A stretch of DNA of 23,898 nt from Hofstenia miamia (Eukaryota > Xenacoelomorpha > Acoela): positions 476,595-500,492 of the forward strand of contig SCFE01000107.1 of the NCBI GenBank assembly GCA_004352715.1, read 5' to 3'. The translations under genes and the position numbers were made by a program. This document shows positions 1 to 8,592 of this stretch, in pieces (positions within the stretch are counted from its first letter, which is position 1; each line of letters begins with the position of its first letter). The notes under the pieces are model-generated. The model was not told the DNA's origin. It worked only from the letters and a program-made list of their open reading frames with translations, and ran no database searches.

Positions 1-355
1 CTTGCTTAACCGCTCATGCTGTTCTATACTTGAACTGTGCAGCAAATTACAGGCATAAAATAGGTGGCTAATTACAACAGCCTGCAATATTTGCTTGTTG
101 TTAGGTATATGCCTTATTTGTTTTAGGTATTGTATACCTCCGGACATTTTCCTTATTTTGCTGGATACAAAGTTTTGAAAAGTCATTTTCCTGTCGATCT
201 CAACACCCAAGTATGTTACACTAGCTTTTTGATTTATTGGCTCGCTGAATTCGTCTACAGTTATTTGAATATTTTTACTTAGTTCTTGTTGTTTGCTTGG
301 CGTAAAGGTAGTAAATTGGGTTTTACTTGCATTTATTGTTGGTTGATTCCTTTTA

Positions 356-425
356 AAGTAAGCTACTATGTTCTTAATGCTATCCCGGAGAGTTCTGGAT
401 GCAGTTATTGCACGTGTATCCCGTA
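356..425. repeat. 70-nt direct repeat, copy 1 (left flank of gap)
   Basis: These 70 bases recur at 1034-1103 with two mismatches (cccgg/cctgg and cacgtg/cacttg). They encode the LINE-A segment just after YADD, around TASRTLQDSIKNIVAY on the minus strand. The repeat touches the N run on one side exactly as copy 2 touches it on the other. Confidence 0.9.
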
Positions 426-1033
426 NNNNNNNNNNNNNNNNNNNNNNNNNNNNNNNNNNNNNNNNNNNNNNNNNNNNNNNNNNNNNNNNNNNNNNNNNNN
501 NNNNNNNNNNNNNNNNNNNNNNNNNNNNNNNNNNNNNNNNNNNNNNNNNNNNNNNNNNNNNNNNNNNNNNNNNNNNNNNNNNNNNNNNNNNNNNNNNNNN
601 NNNNNNNNNNNNNNNNNNNNNNNNNNNNNNNNNNNNNNNNNNNNNNNNNNNNNNNNNNNNNNNNNNNNNNNNNNNNNNNNNNNNNNNNNNNNNNNNNNNN
701 NNNNNNNNNNNNNNNNNNNNNNNNNNNNNNNNNNNNNNNNNNNNNNNNNNNNNNNNNNNNNNNNNNNNNNNNNNNNNNNNNNNNNNNNNNNNNNNNNNNN
801 NNNNNNNNNNNNNNNNNNNNNNNNNNNNNNNNNNNNNNNNNNNNNNNNNNNNNNNNNNNNNNNNNNNNNNNNNNNNNNNNNNNNNNNNNNNNNNNNNNNN
901 NNNNNNNNNNNNNNNNNNNNNNNNNNNNNNNNNNNNNNNNNNNNNNNNNNNNNNNNNNNNNNNNNNNNNNNNNNNNNNNNNNNNNNNNNNNNNNNNNNNN
1001 NNNNNNNNNNNNNNNNNNNNNNNNNNNNNNNNN
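426..1033. other. Assembly gap of 608 N inside LINE-A
   Basis: Unknown bases. If the gap and one copy of the flanking 70-nt repeat are removed, the LINE-A reading frame runs without interruption from YADD into the KTQF and TYLGV blocks. The gap may therefore hold no real sequence. A true tandem duplication with a period of about 678 bp is the alternative. Confidence 0.85.
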
Positions 1034-1103
1034 AAGTAAGCTACTATGTTCTTAATGCTATCCTGGAGAGTTCTGGATGCAGTTATTGCACTTGTATCCC
1101 GTA
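1034..1103. repeat. 70-nt direct repeat, copy 2 (right flank of gap)
   Basis: Second copy of the 356-425 repeat, beginning on the first base after the gap. It joins directly to the YADD-encoding sequence on its right, whereas copy 1 joins to the post-RT sequence on its left. Confidence 0.9.
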
Positions 1104-1879
1104 CAATGAGACAAGTATCGTCTGCATATTGCAATACTTCACAGTAGTTTTGCATGTCATTCACATACAAAACAAACAGAATAGGGCCTAACACAGAGTA
1201 TTGAGGGATTCCTCGCTTTGGAGTAATATATTTAGAGTAAATATTTTCAATTCTAACTCTTTGTTGTCTGTTTTGTATAAATGATGTTATTAACTTTATA
1301 CTGTCAAGGGAAAAACCGTACATTTGTAGTTTTTTTATACAATATGTTAAAACTTAGACTATCAAAGACTTTGATTAAGTCGAGAAGAGCAACTGCACTA
1401 CTAATGTCATTGTTTAAGCTGTACCTTATACTTTCAGTGATATACAAGAGTGCATCAGTATACTGTATGATTTTCGAAAACCAAACTGTTTTTCACTAAC
1501 AATTTTATACTCATTAATGTAAGAAATAATCTGGTTACATAATACCCTTTCATAGATTTTAGAGAATGCATGGTTTATTGCGACTGGACGGTAATTTTCT
1601 GCATGTAGCGGGTTGCCTTTTTTGTACAATGGCGTAATATCGACATTCTTAAAGATAGCAGGAAATGTATTTTGACCAATTACAGTATTTAATGCAAATA
1701 AAAGGTGTTCATCAAACAGATTAATATATTCCTTTACAATACATGTAGGAATTCCTAAATTGCCACCAGACTTATGTGTGTCCAATTTACTTATGACTTC
1801 CAGTAGTTCACGTATTGTTATGTAACGAATGTAAATATATTAGGTGAAATGCAATTCATGTTAATCTTATTGTAATCTT

Positions 1880-2188
1880 TTATAACTCTTTATACTCCCC
1901 AATATTTTCGAATATTTTATTGAAATGACTTGCTATTTCAAAAGGCTTCGTAACTATTTTATCCTTTATCATAAGTTCCTTAATATTAGACAGTAGCTCT
2001 TGACTTTTTCCCAGAAATGTGTTTAAGAATTTACATCTGCAACTTTTTAAATCTTTAAACAAACGCATTTCCTGATCTTCCTTGTATTCCTTCCTTTTGT
2101 TATTTAACAATTTCCTTACTCTATTCAGTTCATTTGCACTTTCAATGTTTGAGGAACTTAGATTTTGCAACGCAGCTTTCTCGAAAAT
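1880..2188 (-). pseudogene. LINE-A linker segment between endonuclease and RT
   Basis: About 100 codons are open on the minus strand, ending at a stop at 1880. The product is rich in Lys, Glu and Asn: it begins near EKAALQNLSSSN, passes through LLNNKRKEYKEDQ and ends at HFNKIFENIGE. The F-N-x-x-F-x-N-I-G block is a familiar feature just upstream of the RT domain in many CR1/Jockey-like LINEs. No endonuclease sequence is visible upstream because LINE-B sequence begins at once. The reading frame is broken before the RT, so this is part of a pseudogene. A random ORF is unlikely because the block lies in the correct order and strand with the RT. Confidence 0.7.
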
Positions 2189-2530
2189 TTTATAAAATCC
2201 AATGGATCAAGGTCAAGATTGTGAGTTAGTAACCGATCAAACAGGAGCAAATCACAGGCATGAAAGTGAAGTGACAGTGGTAGAGAATTTGAGCAGAGCT
2301 TCATTATATGGTAAGAGACAAGTCCATTTAAAAGCACGTTTGTAGAACCTTTCAATGGAGTGGAACACGCAACGGGACGGTCATCAACAGGGAGAAGCAT
2401 AGAGAATAATAGCACAAGAAATGGTCTTGAACAACGAGAGTTTGATAACAGATGAGGTATTGAAGAGAATATTAGGAAAGCGGGCAAAATTAGATTTATG
2501 AAGACACTAGAACACATGTTCAGTTCGATT
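2184..2530 (-). mobile_element. LINE-B fragment: post-RT C-terminal segment, truncated at both ends
   Basis: A decayed minus-strand piece of a second LINE family. One frame reads NTSSVIKLSLFKTI, LYASP and then IERFYKRAFKW...YNEALLKFS, a typical post-RT stretch in which the Arg-Ala-x-Lys-Trp block precedes the last domain. A small deletion shifts the frame, and it continues as LPLSLHFHACDLLLFDRLL...LDLDPLDFIKF. The same block, intact, is present at the right edge of the window (23770-23898). Homology stops abruptly at FIKFS, where LINE-A begins. Two in-frame stops follow LYASP. The domain order and the second copy make this a LINE relic rather than a host gene. Confidence 0.75.
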
Positions 2531-2710
2531 TAATCATCAGTTAAGATGTTTCAGGCTTTTTCGAAAAAATTACAACCTGCTTTGGGCATACTGCATACTC
2601 GGAAATAGTAAAAGTATTTGAACGTTCAATGCATACTCTCGGAAATTACATAAAACAGCAAGATTTTGTGTAACGAAAAGAATAAATATGTGAAAATTAG
2701 GGTTGTTTAA

Positions 2711-2760
2711 AAATCGGATTTTTATTAATTTAAGATTTAAATCGGATTTTTATTAATTTA
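2711..2760. repeat. Two 22-bp direct repeats, period 28
   Basis: The block aaatcggatttttattaatt(ta) occurs at 2711-2732 and again at 2739-2760. It follows a TAGGGTTG sequence at 2699-2706 that looks like a hAT terminus. A similar TAGGGTTG followed by a Ttttaaatc motif occurs near 4915. No inverted partner ending in CAACCCTA was found, so an element end is only suggested. Confidence 0.5.
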
Positions 2761-3013
2761 AATAGTCTTTATTTAAATTTAAAAAAACAATGTTTTATAT
2801 AAAGAATGACTTATTAACTAGAAAGAAAAATCATTAATTTAGAACACGTTTTCTAGATTTGCCCATGCCCAAGCGATTTCATACACCGAAAGTACTGCAG
2901 GATATGCTCTTATACTATATCACTTTGATATCAAAGATGATCCGTTTATGGGGGCTCACGGCCTTGATTTCTTAATCACTGAAAATTGTTTACCTGAAAG
3001 GGGGTCTTCCAAT
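2761..3013. other. Sequence left of MITE, no gene recognised
   Basis: AT-rich at first, then a patch of higher G+C at 2860-3005. On the minus strand this patch may continue the decayed ORF-like stretch found on the other side of the MITE. No intact frame is present. Confidence 0.4.
3006..3013. repeat. Left target-site duplication of MITE
   Basis: CTTCCAAT, matching CTTCCAAC at 3477-3484 in seven of eight positions. Confidence 0.75.
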
Positions 3014-3476
3014 TAGAGATGAGTGCGGTACTGGTTTTATAAAATTATTTCCACTGAAGAGAAAAAAGTTCACCGCTACCACCGCAATGTCCGTTTTTAA
3101 CGTAAACCACCACAGTAAATGAAATTTTACCGCGGTATACCGCAACAATGGCAAATTTTTATCTTCGTAAGAAAAGAAATAGTTTTAGGCAGTTTTAGAT
3201 CATTCGTAGGTATTTTATCATTTCATTCAATTTTATTAGGGTAGTATACAAATTTTCCATGAAATATGTAAAAATTATTTCTAATATTTTGCATGTGAAA
3301 TCTCTTAGTTTTGCTTCAGAAACCCTTTTTTAAGAAATACCTAAGCATATAGATCTTAAAACAAAACACGTTATCTGTATAACTTTTATGCCACCGCAAG
3401 TTGTTTTAATTCTAGCGCTAACCACCGCAATCGTGTAAATCACTAAAGCGGTACTACCGCACCGCACTCATCCCTA
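3014..3476. mobile_element. Non-autonomous hAT-like MITE with ACCGC-rich ends
   Basis: A 463-bp element. The left end is TAGAGATGAGTGCGGT, and the right end reads TAGGGATGAGTGCGGT on the opposite strand (one mismatch in 16). It is flanked by an 8-bp target duplication, CTTCCAAT at 3006-3013 and CTTCCAAC at 3477-3484 (one mismatch). Eight-base duplications are the hallmark of hAT transposition. The subterminal regions carry many CCGC or ACCGC units (for example 3071-3090, 3130-3150, 3391-3400, 3420-3470) in both orientations, plausible transposase binding sites. No coding sequence is present, so it would have moved with a transposase supplied in trans. Confidence 0.85.
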
Positions 3477-3484
3477 CTTCCAAC
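3477..3484. repeat. Right target-site duplication of MITE
   Basis: CTTCCAAC directly after the right TIR, the partner of 3006-3013. Confidence 0.75.
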
Positions 3485-3830
3485 ATAAAATTGAAGTATG
3501 ACAGGAATTAGGTGATTGTACTTTTCGTATGCCAGATTCATTGCATCTTAATTTTTGAGATGTGTGAGCAACTCCATATTTTTATATCTGAACAAAACAT
3601 AATGCATTGCAGTTAATGCCATAGATTGTTTTTTGGAGAAGGCGCTCATCTTGTTGGGATTCAACAATGGTGAACGTGTGTTTGATAAGCCATATCATAT
3701 TTTAGTTGGAATATCTGATCGAGAACTTGGCTGACTAGGATTAGTGTCGTCAGGTGAATTTAACGCTGTTTGAGATTAAGGTTCGTCCTTGTCTCATATC
3801 ACCTTCGAGATTTCTGAGCAGCTTTCCTTA
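3485..3830 (-). pseudogene. Decayed ORF-like stretch, unrecognised
   Basis: One minus-strand frame reads as plausible protein apart from about four stops. It contains a Ser/Pro/Asp/Asn-rich part (SPDDTNPSQPSSRSDIPTK), then NPNKMSAFSKKQSMALTAMH, then RYKNMELLTHLKN and LAYEKYNHLIPVILQFYVG, and then meets the MITE target duplication. A Ser-rich lead followed by a short basic and His-containing block is seen in some BED-finger transposases, but no diagnostic Cys pair is visible, so I do not assign a family. It could also be an old host exon. The MITE at 3014-3476 would have inserted into it. A CAG|GTAAAC donor-like site lies just beyond the MITE on the minus strand (near 2990-3000). Confidence 0.25.
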
Positions 3831-4240
3831 ACAATCATTAACAGAAAACTCAAAGGTTCAGCGTGATATCTTATTTGCTCTCTTTTCACAACTTTATGTT
3901 GTACACAATGCATGAGTAGCCTGCCTTTAAACAGTGAGAAATAAAATGCAATGAAAATCATGCAATTTTTGTATTTTCATTCTTTGATTTAAATTATTGA
4001 TATAAATAAATTAACTCCTGCTGGAAATGATTTCAAAATCCAGTAGAGATGAATGATGTAGGAAGCGATCAAAATGAATTGGATATAACTGTTTTGCAAC
4101 TTTTTAGTTAAAACATTTTATTAAATAAACTTATCGCTGCTATCCAAAACGTGGAACACAAAACAAAGTAATATTTCAAATTACGTAATCGATAAGCACC
4201 ACAAAGTACAATTTAATTATATATAAATAAGAACACTAAC
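3831..4240. other. AT-rich intron-like sequence, no gene recognised
   Basis: No open frame with splice sites or recognisable motifs. If the homeobox exon at 4241-4380 is real, this is the start of its downstream intron. I looked on the minus strand from here to position 1 for the expected helix 3 (an N-W-F core followed by Arg-rich residues) and did not find it. Confidence 0.5.
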
Positions 4241-4380
4241 CAAAACTGATCTTTTCATTGTGCTTGGGATATGGATAATCGAGGTGATGCATTACCCATC
4301 GTTTTAAAATGACAGCATCTGCGCAAATCTTCTCTTTGGGTCTTCGTTGACCACCGCCGGCATACTTGCGTTTTGGTTTC
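4241..4380 (-). CDS. Internal exon of a TALE-class homeobox gene (N-terminal half of homeodomain)
   Basis: A 140-nt exon candidate on the minus strand, with acceptor atatttctttag before 4380 and donor gttagt after 4241. It encodes 46 residues. The basic lead is KPKRKYAGGGQRRPKEK, followed by AVILKRWVMHHLDYPYP and KHNEKISF. The block I-L-x-x-W-(8 residues)-P-Y-P-x-x-x-E-K aligns without gaps to helix 1 and the three-residue extension of TALE homeodomains (TGIF, Meis, Pbx, Irx and Mkx groups), where PYP defines the class. The exon ends one base (G) into the next codon, consistent with the Ala usual after EKxxL. TALE proteins are nuclear DNA-binding transcription factors. Helices 2 (rest) and 3 are not found in the window, so the gene would have a long intron or this is an orphan exon. 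Family within TALE is not assigned. Confidence 0.68.
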
Positions 4381-5480
4381 CTAAAGAAATATTATTTGTT
4401 CTAAAACATGCATACCAGCTATAGACGATAGAACTCTCCTTCACAAACCTATTAAAGAAGGAAAAGTTAAACTACTTTAAAGACATATAAACATCATTTA
4501 ATAAGAACTCAGCACATTCAAATGGCGACTGCGATTTGTAATGTTGTTGACAGTAAACTTACAGTGTACAACAATCCTATTAATAATTATTTTCATTTAA
4601 ATACTCTAATAGGTCAGTTCATGTCTATTTTATTCGCAAGCGTAGTCATAGCCTATTGCATGAAATACTAATTGCGGAAATAGTAACGGTAATATCCTGC
4701 ATATGAACTGCAATAATTTCGGAAGTGTTCAATTACATTAAACATATGCCATTAACGTTATCTTCGACTTTTTACAAACATTAATTTGCTGTCACCTATT
4801 ATATTCATTTACAATAGGTGCATGACAGAACCAGCCTAAAATATACTAAATACAATCACTCAACCTCAATTATTAAATTAAGAAAAACAGAGTAAACAGA
4901 ATTAACGCTTTAATAGGGTTGAAAAAACGTTTTTAAATCAGAAAATTCTTTTTAAATGTCTTAAAAAGTTTTTAAATATGGAAATGAAAACTCAAATACA
5001 AGATGGGAACAAATACTAAATGCAATCATGAATTATAAATTTGAACTCAATAAACAAGCATTTCGGAGAACAATTTAATGGTTTCATTAGGGAATATAGA
5101 CCAGAAGAATTTTGCAAGGGACTATTTCTAAAATGTCAAAATAGAAACTCTGAAAGTTTTTCAAAAGCGTTGCAAAACATAACAGCAAAAAATTGCGGAT
5201 TCAAAACAAGTCTTGAGTCTTATAGATAAAAAATTACACTTAAGTTTAAACTGCCAATAGTCTATTTTAAGAAACGCAACCGTTTTTTCACATATAGAAA
5301 GCCTATTTGTAAATTTAAAAATCGTGAGGCATGGGCAGATCTCTTGGAGAATATATTGAAAATTTCTATTAAAGTGCATTGCTGTGGCTGAAACTGTTTA
5401 AAAGATTAACAAACTTTCATTGAAAAGATTTAAGTTCTCTCCATAACTAATGTTATTGTATTTATAAAGTTTTGAACCCA
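4381..5480. other. AT-rich sequence, no gene recognised
   Basis: No convincing coding sequence. A TAGGGTTG start followed by repeated Ttttaaat motifs (4913-4975) resembles one end of a hAT element but has no partner. Short open frames near 5041-5229 and 5161-5379 show no recognisable motif and are best explained by chance. Confidence 0.4.
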
Positions 5481-6115
5481 TGTGCACAAAATCAGAGGCC
5501 TTGGTGGTTTCAAATTGAGCATAGCATTAATAGTTTTGAAGCTATTTAAGCGTTTAAAAATTTGTTATACGATCATGAAACATTTTCAAAAATTCCCAAG
5601 CAGTTTAAGGTTAATAGTAAGAAGTCCCACCGTAGATTTCAAGCAAAATATAACAGAAACAACAGCTCTTTTGATACAAAAGTTATGAGAGGTCTTTCCT
5701 CTTCAATTCTCACTAATGATTTTTCAATTGTTCAACTAATAATTACTAACCACGGTATTATCATACTCTAAACTATTCCACAATTTATTGATATGGCTTT
5801 CATCACATATCAATTAAATTGTAAAATAATTTAGATTATGAAACGCGAATAGAAAAAAACTATAAAAAGTTTAGAAATTGAAACAATTTCTTCTAATATA
5901 ACAATATACATTAGGGGAAGGTAATACACTTCATGCATTCGAAACATACATCCAACATTTAGCACCTACACAAACATTCACACAAACATTGATTATATTA
6001 TTATATATTGTACACATTAATTTGTAGTTAATTATTTGTTTATTTTTTGTCACGTGTTAGTTTGTAGATTTTGTGTATACATTTTGGGCAATAAATTTAC
6101 TTTGACTCTTAACCA
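5481..6115 (+). other. Possible LINE 3' end or relic, uncertain
   Basis: Two overlapping open frames (5482-5688 and 5562-5771) have no recognised domain. They are followed by T-rich sequence and an AATAAA at 6090-6095 inside gcaataaatttactttgac, a layout like the 3' end of LINE-C (gcaataaattgc at about 21306). This similarity is weak, and ordinary intron sequence is an equal possibility. Confidence 0.2.
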
Positions 6116-6543
6116 ACAGAAAACAAAATGCAAAAATCACATCCCTAACATCAATTAATGACCTTTAATCCCTAGTTTGTTACTTACCCATTATTGAAAA
6201 TTTTTTTGGACAAATACGAGATTTTGCATAGAAAATTATAATTCATGTCATTACAATACTATGTTATTCTGTATTGGATTCACTTTAACTTAGTAAACAA
6301 TTCGCAATTTTGTCTAAAATTGTCAGGCAAATGTCATTTTACAATTTTATTTACTTGTTATATAAAACGTGGTACATATCAGAGAGCAAAATCGTCAAAT
6401 TGTACATCGTAGCATAAGGAATCAGTATTTCCTTTCATAAAAATAAGCACATTAGTAAAATTTATGGGACTGATATTGCATAGATGCTGTCATATAAGCA
6501 AAGCGAAAATTAAAGTAGGTACAATGCAACATACGAAATTATA
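6116..6543. other. AT-rich sequence, nothing recognised
   Basis: No open frame, repeat or motif that I can support. Confidence 0.4.
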
Positions 6544-6545
6544 TA

Positions 6546-6908
6546 CAGATGAGTTTGTGACTTCGACATTAGTGAAAATTTGACAATAGTGAAAATATCC
6601 TTCGATACAAACTGATGGATATTCAGCAATAGTGAAAGATTTCTCTATAGAAATTATTAAATTAATCTAATATCAAATTTTTGTTAAATAAATTTTCGTT
6701 GTATCTTTGTATTGTGAATTCAAAACAGGCATTGATATTCTGATTTTTGTTGTATACATGTCCATTATACAACTCATACTATATTATGTGAAAAAATACT
6801 ACATATTACATACGCTATATGCCAAATAGGACAATCATTTGCAGTAGTGAAAATTCGTAAATAATGAAAGTTTTAACCCTCACCATACCATGCCACCGAA
6901 CTCTACTG
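6546..6908. mobile_element. Pogo/mariner-like MITE candidate (TA-flanked)
   Basis: The left end is TA|CAGATGAGTTTGTGAC (TA at 6544-6545). The right end read from the other strand is TA|CAGTAGAGTTCGGTGGC (TA at 6909-6910). With one small gap about three quarters of the first 20 bases match. The body carries AGTGAAAAT-type units at about 6571, 6588, 6631 and 6847. TA target duplication and CAGTRGAG-like ends are typical of Tc1/mariner, especially pogo-type, MITEs. There is no coding capacity in 363 bp. The ends are diverged, so this is an old copy or a chance match. Confidence 0.45.
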
Positions 6909-6910
6909 TA

Positions 6911-7638
6911 ACTGAATTCTTAGGATCAGGCTTGCAGTGCTGATTATTTTCGACTCGCAACATACACTACAAGTTTTAGTATACTATATGCATCTATATA
7001 AATTATTCATTCCATGGCAGCGTTAATTAAAGCCAGCAAAGCAAAAATTTAAGAAAATTCGAGATCTTTTACGCAATTATATTGAACAAAAAAAGGCTTT
7101 TAAAAATTTGTAACAATTTATATTTTAAGGAAATTGAGCATAGTCGTCAATGATATTGCAGTGTTAAGGAAAATACTGAGGTGACGAAAAGGTTCTCGAT
7201 AAACATTTTATCTTGAACAAAAGGCCCGAAAAAAATATTTATAGGCTCTGTCAACATCTTTTCATTTATTGAAAGTTTAGTTTATCGGAGATCGTCGATT
7301 TTTCATAACTTCATCCATTCTGCTCACCTACTTTTCACACATATCTTGACGCCAAAAATCCTGAATGACCTCAAGGACAGTGTTGCGATAACTTGAATAA
7401 CTGACAAACAACTTGGCCTTTAACCCTCTTTCTACTAGCAGTACCTTTAAAGTAGCCAACTCCTTTTTTGAATATTTTTATATTAAGAATATTGAAACGC
7501 TTTGACATGGAAACATCTATGGATTTGCGCGAGCTCATGTAATGAAAATTTGTGCTGATAAAATATTTCAATGGTTGAAGTACATAAAAACATTATATTT
7601 GTAAAAACATTCCGATATTTACCATACCTAATATTCAG
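6911..7638. other. AT-rich sequence, no gene recognised
   Basis: Nothing coding is supported. A minus-strand open frame at 7371-7571 has no recognisable motif. Confidence 0.4.
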
Positions 7639-7641
7639 ATA

Positions 7642-7708
7642 ATGAATATGTCTAATGCTTATGGAAACAAACTACTATCAAATGTTTTGTCCTCCGAAGA
7701 AAACTTGG
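7642..7708 (+). CDS. Candidate short coding exon with strong donor, unrecognised
   Basis: An ATG at 7642 opens 22 codons plus one base (MNMSNAYGNKLLSNV, then LSSEENL) that end exactly at a near-consensus donor, GG|GTGAGT (7709-7714). An acceptor-like atattcag ends at 7638. The product is hydrophilic with no known domain. The exon lies at the left border of a region richer in G+C and CpG, which could be a promoter or first-exon area. With only 67 nt of coding length this can easily be chance. If real it would be a first coding exon transcribed to the right, away from the homeobox exon on the other strand. Confidence 0.22.
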
Positions 7709-7730
7709 GTGAGTCTCATCCGGGTGCGCA

Positions 7731-8018
7731 ATGCGCAATTCAGAGGTTACTGGGGGAACCTTTCACTTAAAGCAACGGCGCTTGGACGTGTTCGCAACAA
7801 GTCGCGAATTAAGTGGAAAAAAGAACAGAAGACAATTCTCTATATTGTGGTGTCTTCATATTCGTGAGGTAGATTTTCGTATGTGGTTGAGTTCTTCAAA
7901 GTTTCTTGACCATGAACCCAATATCCCAATATCAATGTTTGGACACAGGAACGAGAATTATTACGAGTTAACTCGGGTAGTCGAGCGAATGGCAAATGGT
8001 GCATTAGTCGTCAAATAA
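7731..8018 (+). CDS. Small ORF of 95 codons in a CpG-rich patch, unrecognised
   Basis: An open frame from ATG 7731 to a TAA, with an in-frame TGA seven codons upstream. The protein has a basic first half (KQRRLD, GKKNRRQF) and a mixed second half (MWLSSSKFLDHEPNIPISMF, RVVERMANGALVVK). It has no signal peptide, membrane segment or motif known to me. The patch is richer in G+C than its surroundings, which raises the chance of a long frame occurring at random. It lies about 290 bp left of the hAT insertion. It could also be untranslated or regulatory sequence. Confidence 0.22.
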   Translation: MRNSEVTGGTFHLKQRRLDVFATSRELSGKKNRRQFSILWCLHIREVDFRMWLSSSKFLDHEPNIPISMFGHRNENYYELTRVVERMANGALVVK

Positions 8019-8296
8019 CACTTTGCCCCTCATTTCAAGTGTCCAATAGCGATATTTTCGTACGGAACGTTAATGGATTTTGTAAATGTTTGGCTTAGAG
8101 TAGAGATTTCTGACCTGCAATTCTGGCTTTTAAGCGTATTTCTCGAACTACACGTATGCTTTTTCTGCTAGTTGTTGAGCAATAACTTTTGATGAAATAT
8201 TTAGTTTAACTTAACAGGGTCAAAGAATAGCTCGATCGGAGAGAGTTATCGATTTCGGTCGTCCGCATATTGGCTTTGATTAAAAGACTGGGTCGC
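8019..8296. other. CpG-containing flank of the hAT insertion
   Basis: No open gene. Positions 8225-8296 contain several CG dinucleotides (ctcgatcgg, tatcgatttcggtcgtccg, ggtcgcg), continuing the compositional patch that resumes at 9705 beyond the transposon. Confidence 0.35.
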
Positions 8297-8304
8297 GTTA
8301 TACC
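8297..8304. repeat. Left target-site duplication of hAT element
   Basis: GTTATACC, identical to 9697-9704. Confidence 0.95.
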
Positions 8305-8333
8305 CAGGGGTGTTCAAAAAATAATTGTATTAA

Positions 8334-8438
8334 CAATAATTGGCAATATAATTATTGAAATTATTTATTTTTCTTTCTTTTTCAAAACAATTATTGATTT
8401 TATATGATCGAAAATAAATAAATTATTGCGCAATAATT
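8334..8438. repeat. Left subterminal palindromic repeats of hAT element
   Basis: CAATAATTG at 8334-8342, attattgaaattatt at about 8352, CAATTATTG at 8388-8396, and a perfect 18-bp palindrome AATTATTGCGCAATAATT at 8421-8438. Similar units occur at the other end, so they are plausible transposase-binding sites. Confidence 0.75.
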
Positions 8439-8452
8439 GTTTAATCGTACAT

Positions 8453-8592
8453 GTACAAAGTCAGCTACACTACACAATTTGTACTAAAATTTCGACCAAT
8501 CAAAGCGCAATCTGGATTAATTTTCTCGTCTCATATTTTGTGGTCACTTTGTGGTCGTTTGTTGTCTGAACTGAATAATTATTTCCCAGATA
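8453..8592 (+). promoter_or_regulatory. Putative 5' region of the hAT transposase gene
   Basis: Between the palindromes and the ATG lie an inverted pair gtacaaa (8453-8459) / tttgtac (8478-8484) and a CCAAT box (cgaccaatcaaagcg, about 8492-8506). No clear TATA box is seen. An in-frame TGA seven codons before ATG 8593 supports that start. Confidence 0.3.

Larger units (their letters stand above)
1..1834 (-). pseudogene. LINE-A reverse transcriptase and post-RT region, frameshifted
   Basis: RT copies element RNA into DNA during target-primed insertion. Motifs in order on the minus strand are: THKSGGNLGIP and ITPLYKKGN...ENYRPVAI (1780-1570); EKQFGFRK (about 1490); motif A as LDLIKVFDSL (1355-1384); GIPQYSVLGPILF (about 1170-1210), where the usual Gly after GIPQ is Tyr; and motif C as YADD (1117-1128). 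After the gap come NASKTQF and TYLGVEIDRKMTF, then a Cys- and His-containing tail up to the edge. Both catalytic Asp regions are present, but at least two frameshifts (near 1455, and in the T7 run at 1330-1336) prevent translation. Identification as a LINE RT is secure. The subfamily is not assigned. Confidence 0.85.
1..2184 (-). mobile_element. LINE-A: 5'-truncated non-LTR retrotransposon, continuing past the left edge
   Basis: A minus-strand LINE fragment. Reading from 2184 downward it shows a charged linker segment, then the reverse transcriptase (RT) palm and fingers, then the post-RT region with the typical TYLGVEIDRKMTF block. The copy is dead: there is a stop and a short missing piece near 1880-1835, a frameshift near 1455, and a one-base expansion of a T7 run at 1330-1336. 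The 5' end at about 2184 abuts LINE-B sequence, as expected for a 5'-truncated insertion. No 3' tail is visible because the element leaves the window. I see the RT motifs directly. The clade (CR1-, Jockey- or L2-like) cannot be settled by eye. Confidence 0.85.

Noticed and set aside
286-1191. Plus-strand open frames across the first N gap
   Set aside because: They consist mainly of unknown bases and lie antisense to the LINE-A reverse transcriptase.
1281-1499. Plus-strand 72-codon frame
   Set aside because: It is the antisense shadow of the LINE-A RT motif A region.
5041-5379. Short frames on both strands (62 and 72 codons)
   Set aside because: They overlap each other, have no recognisable motif and no splice or composition support in AT-rich DNA.
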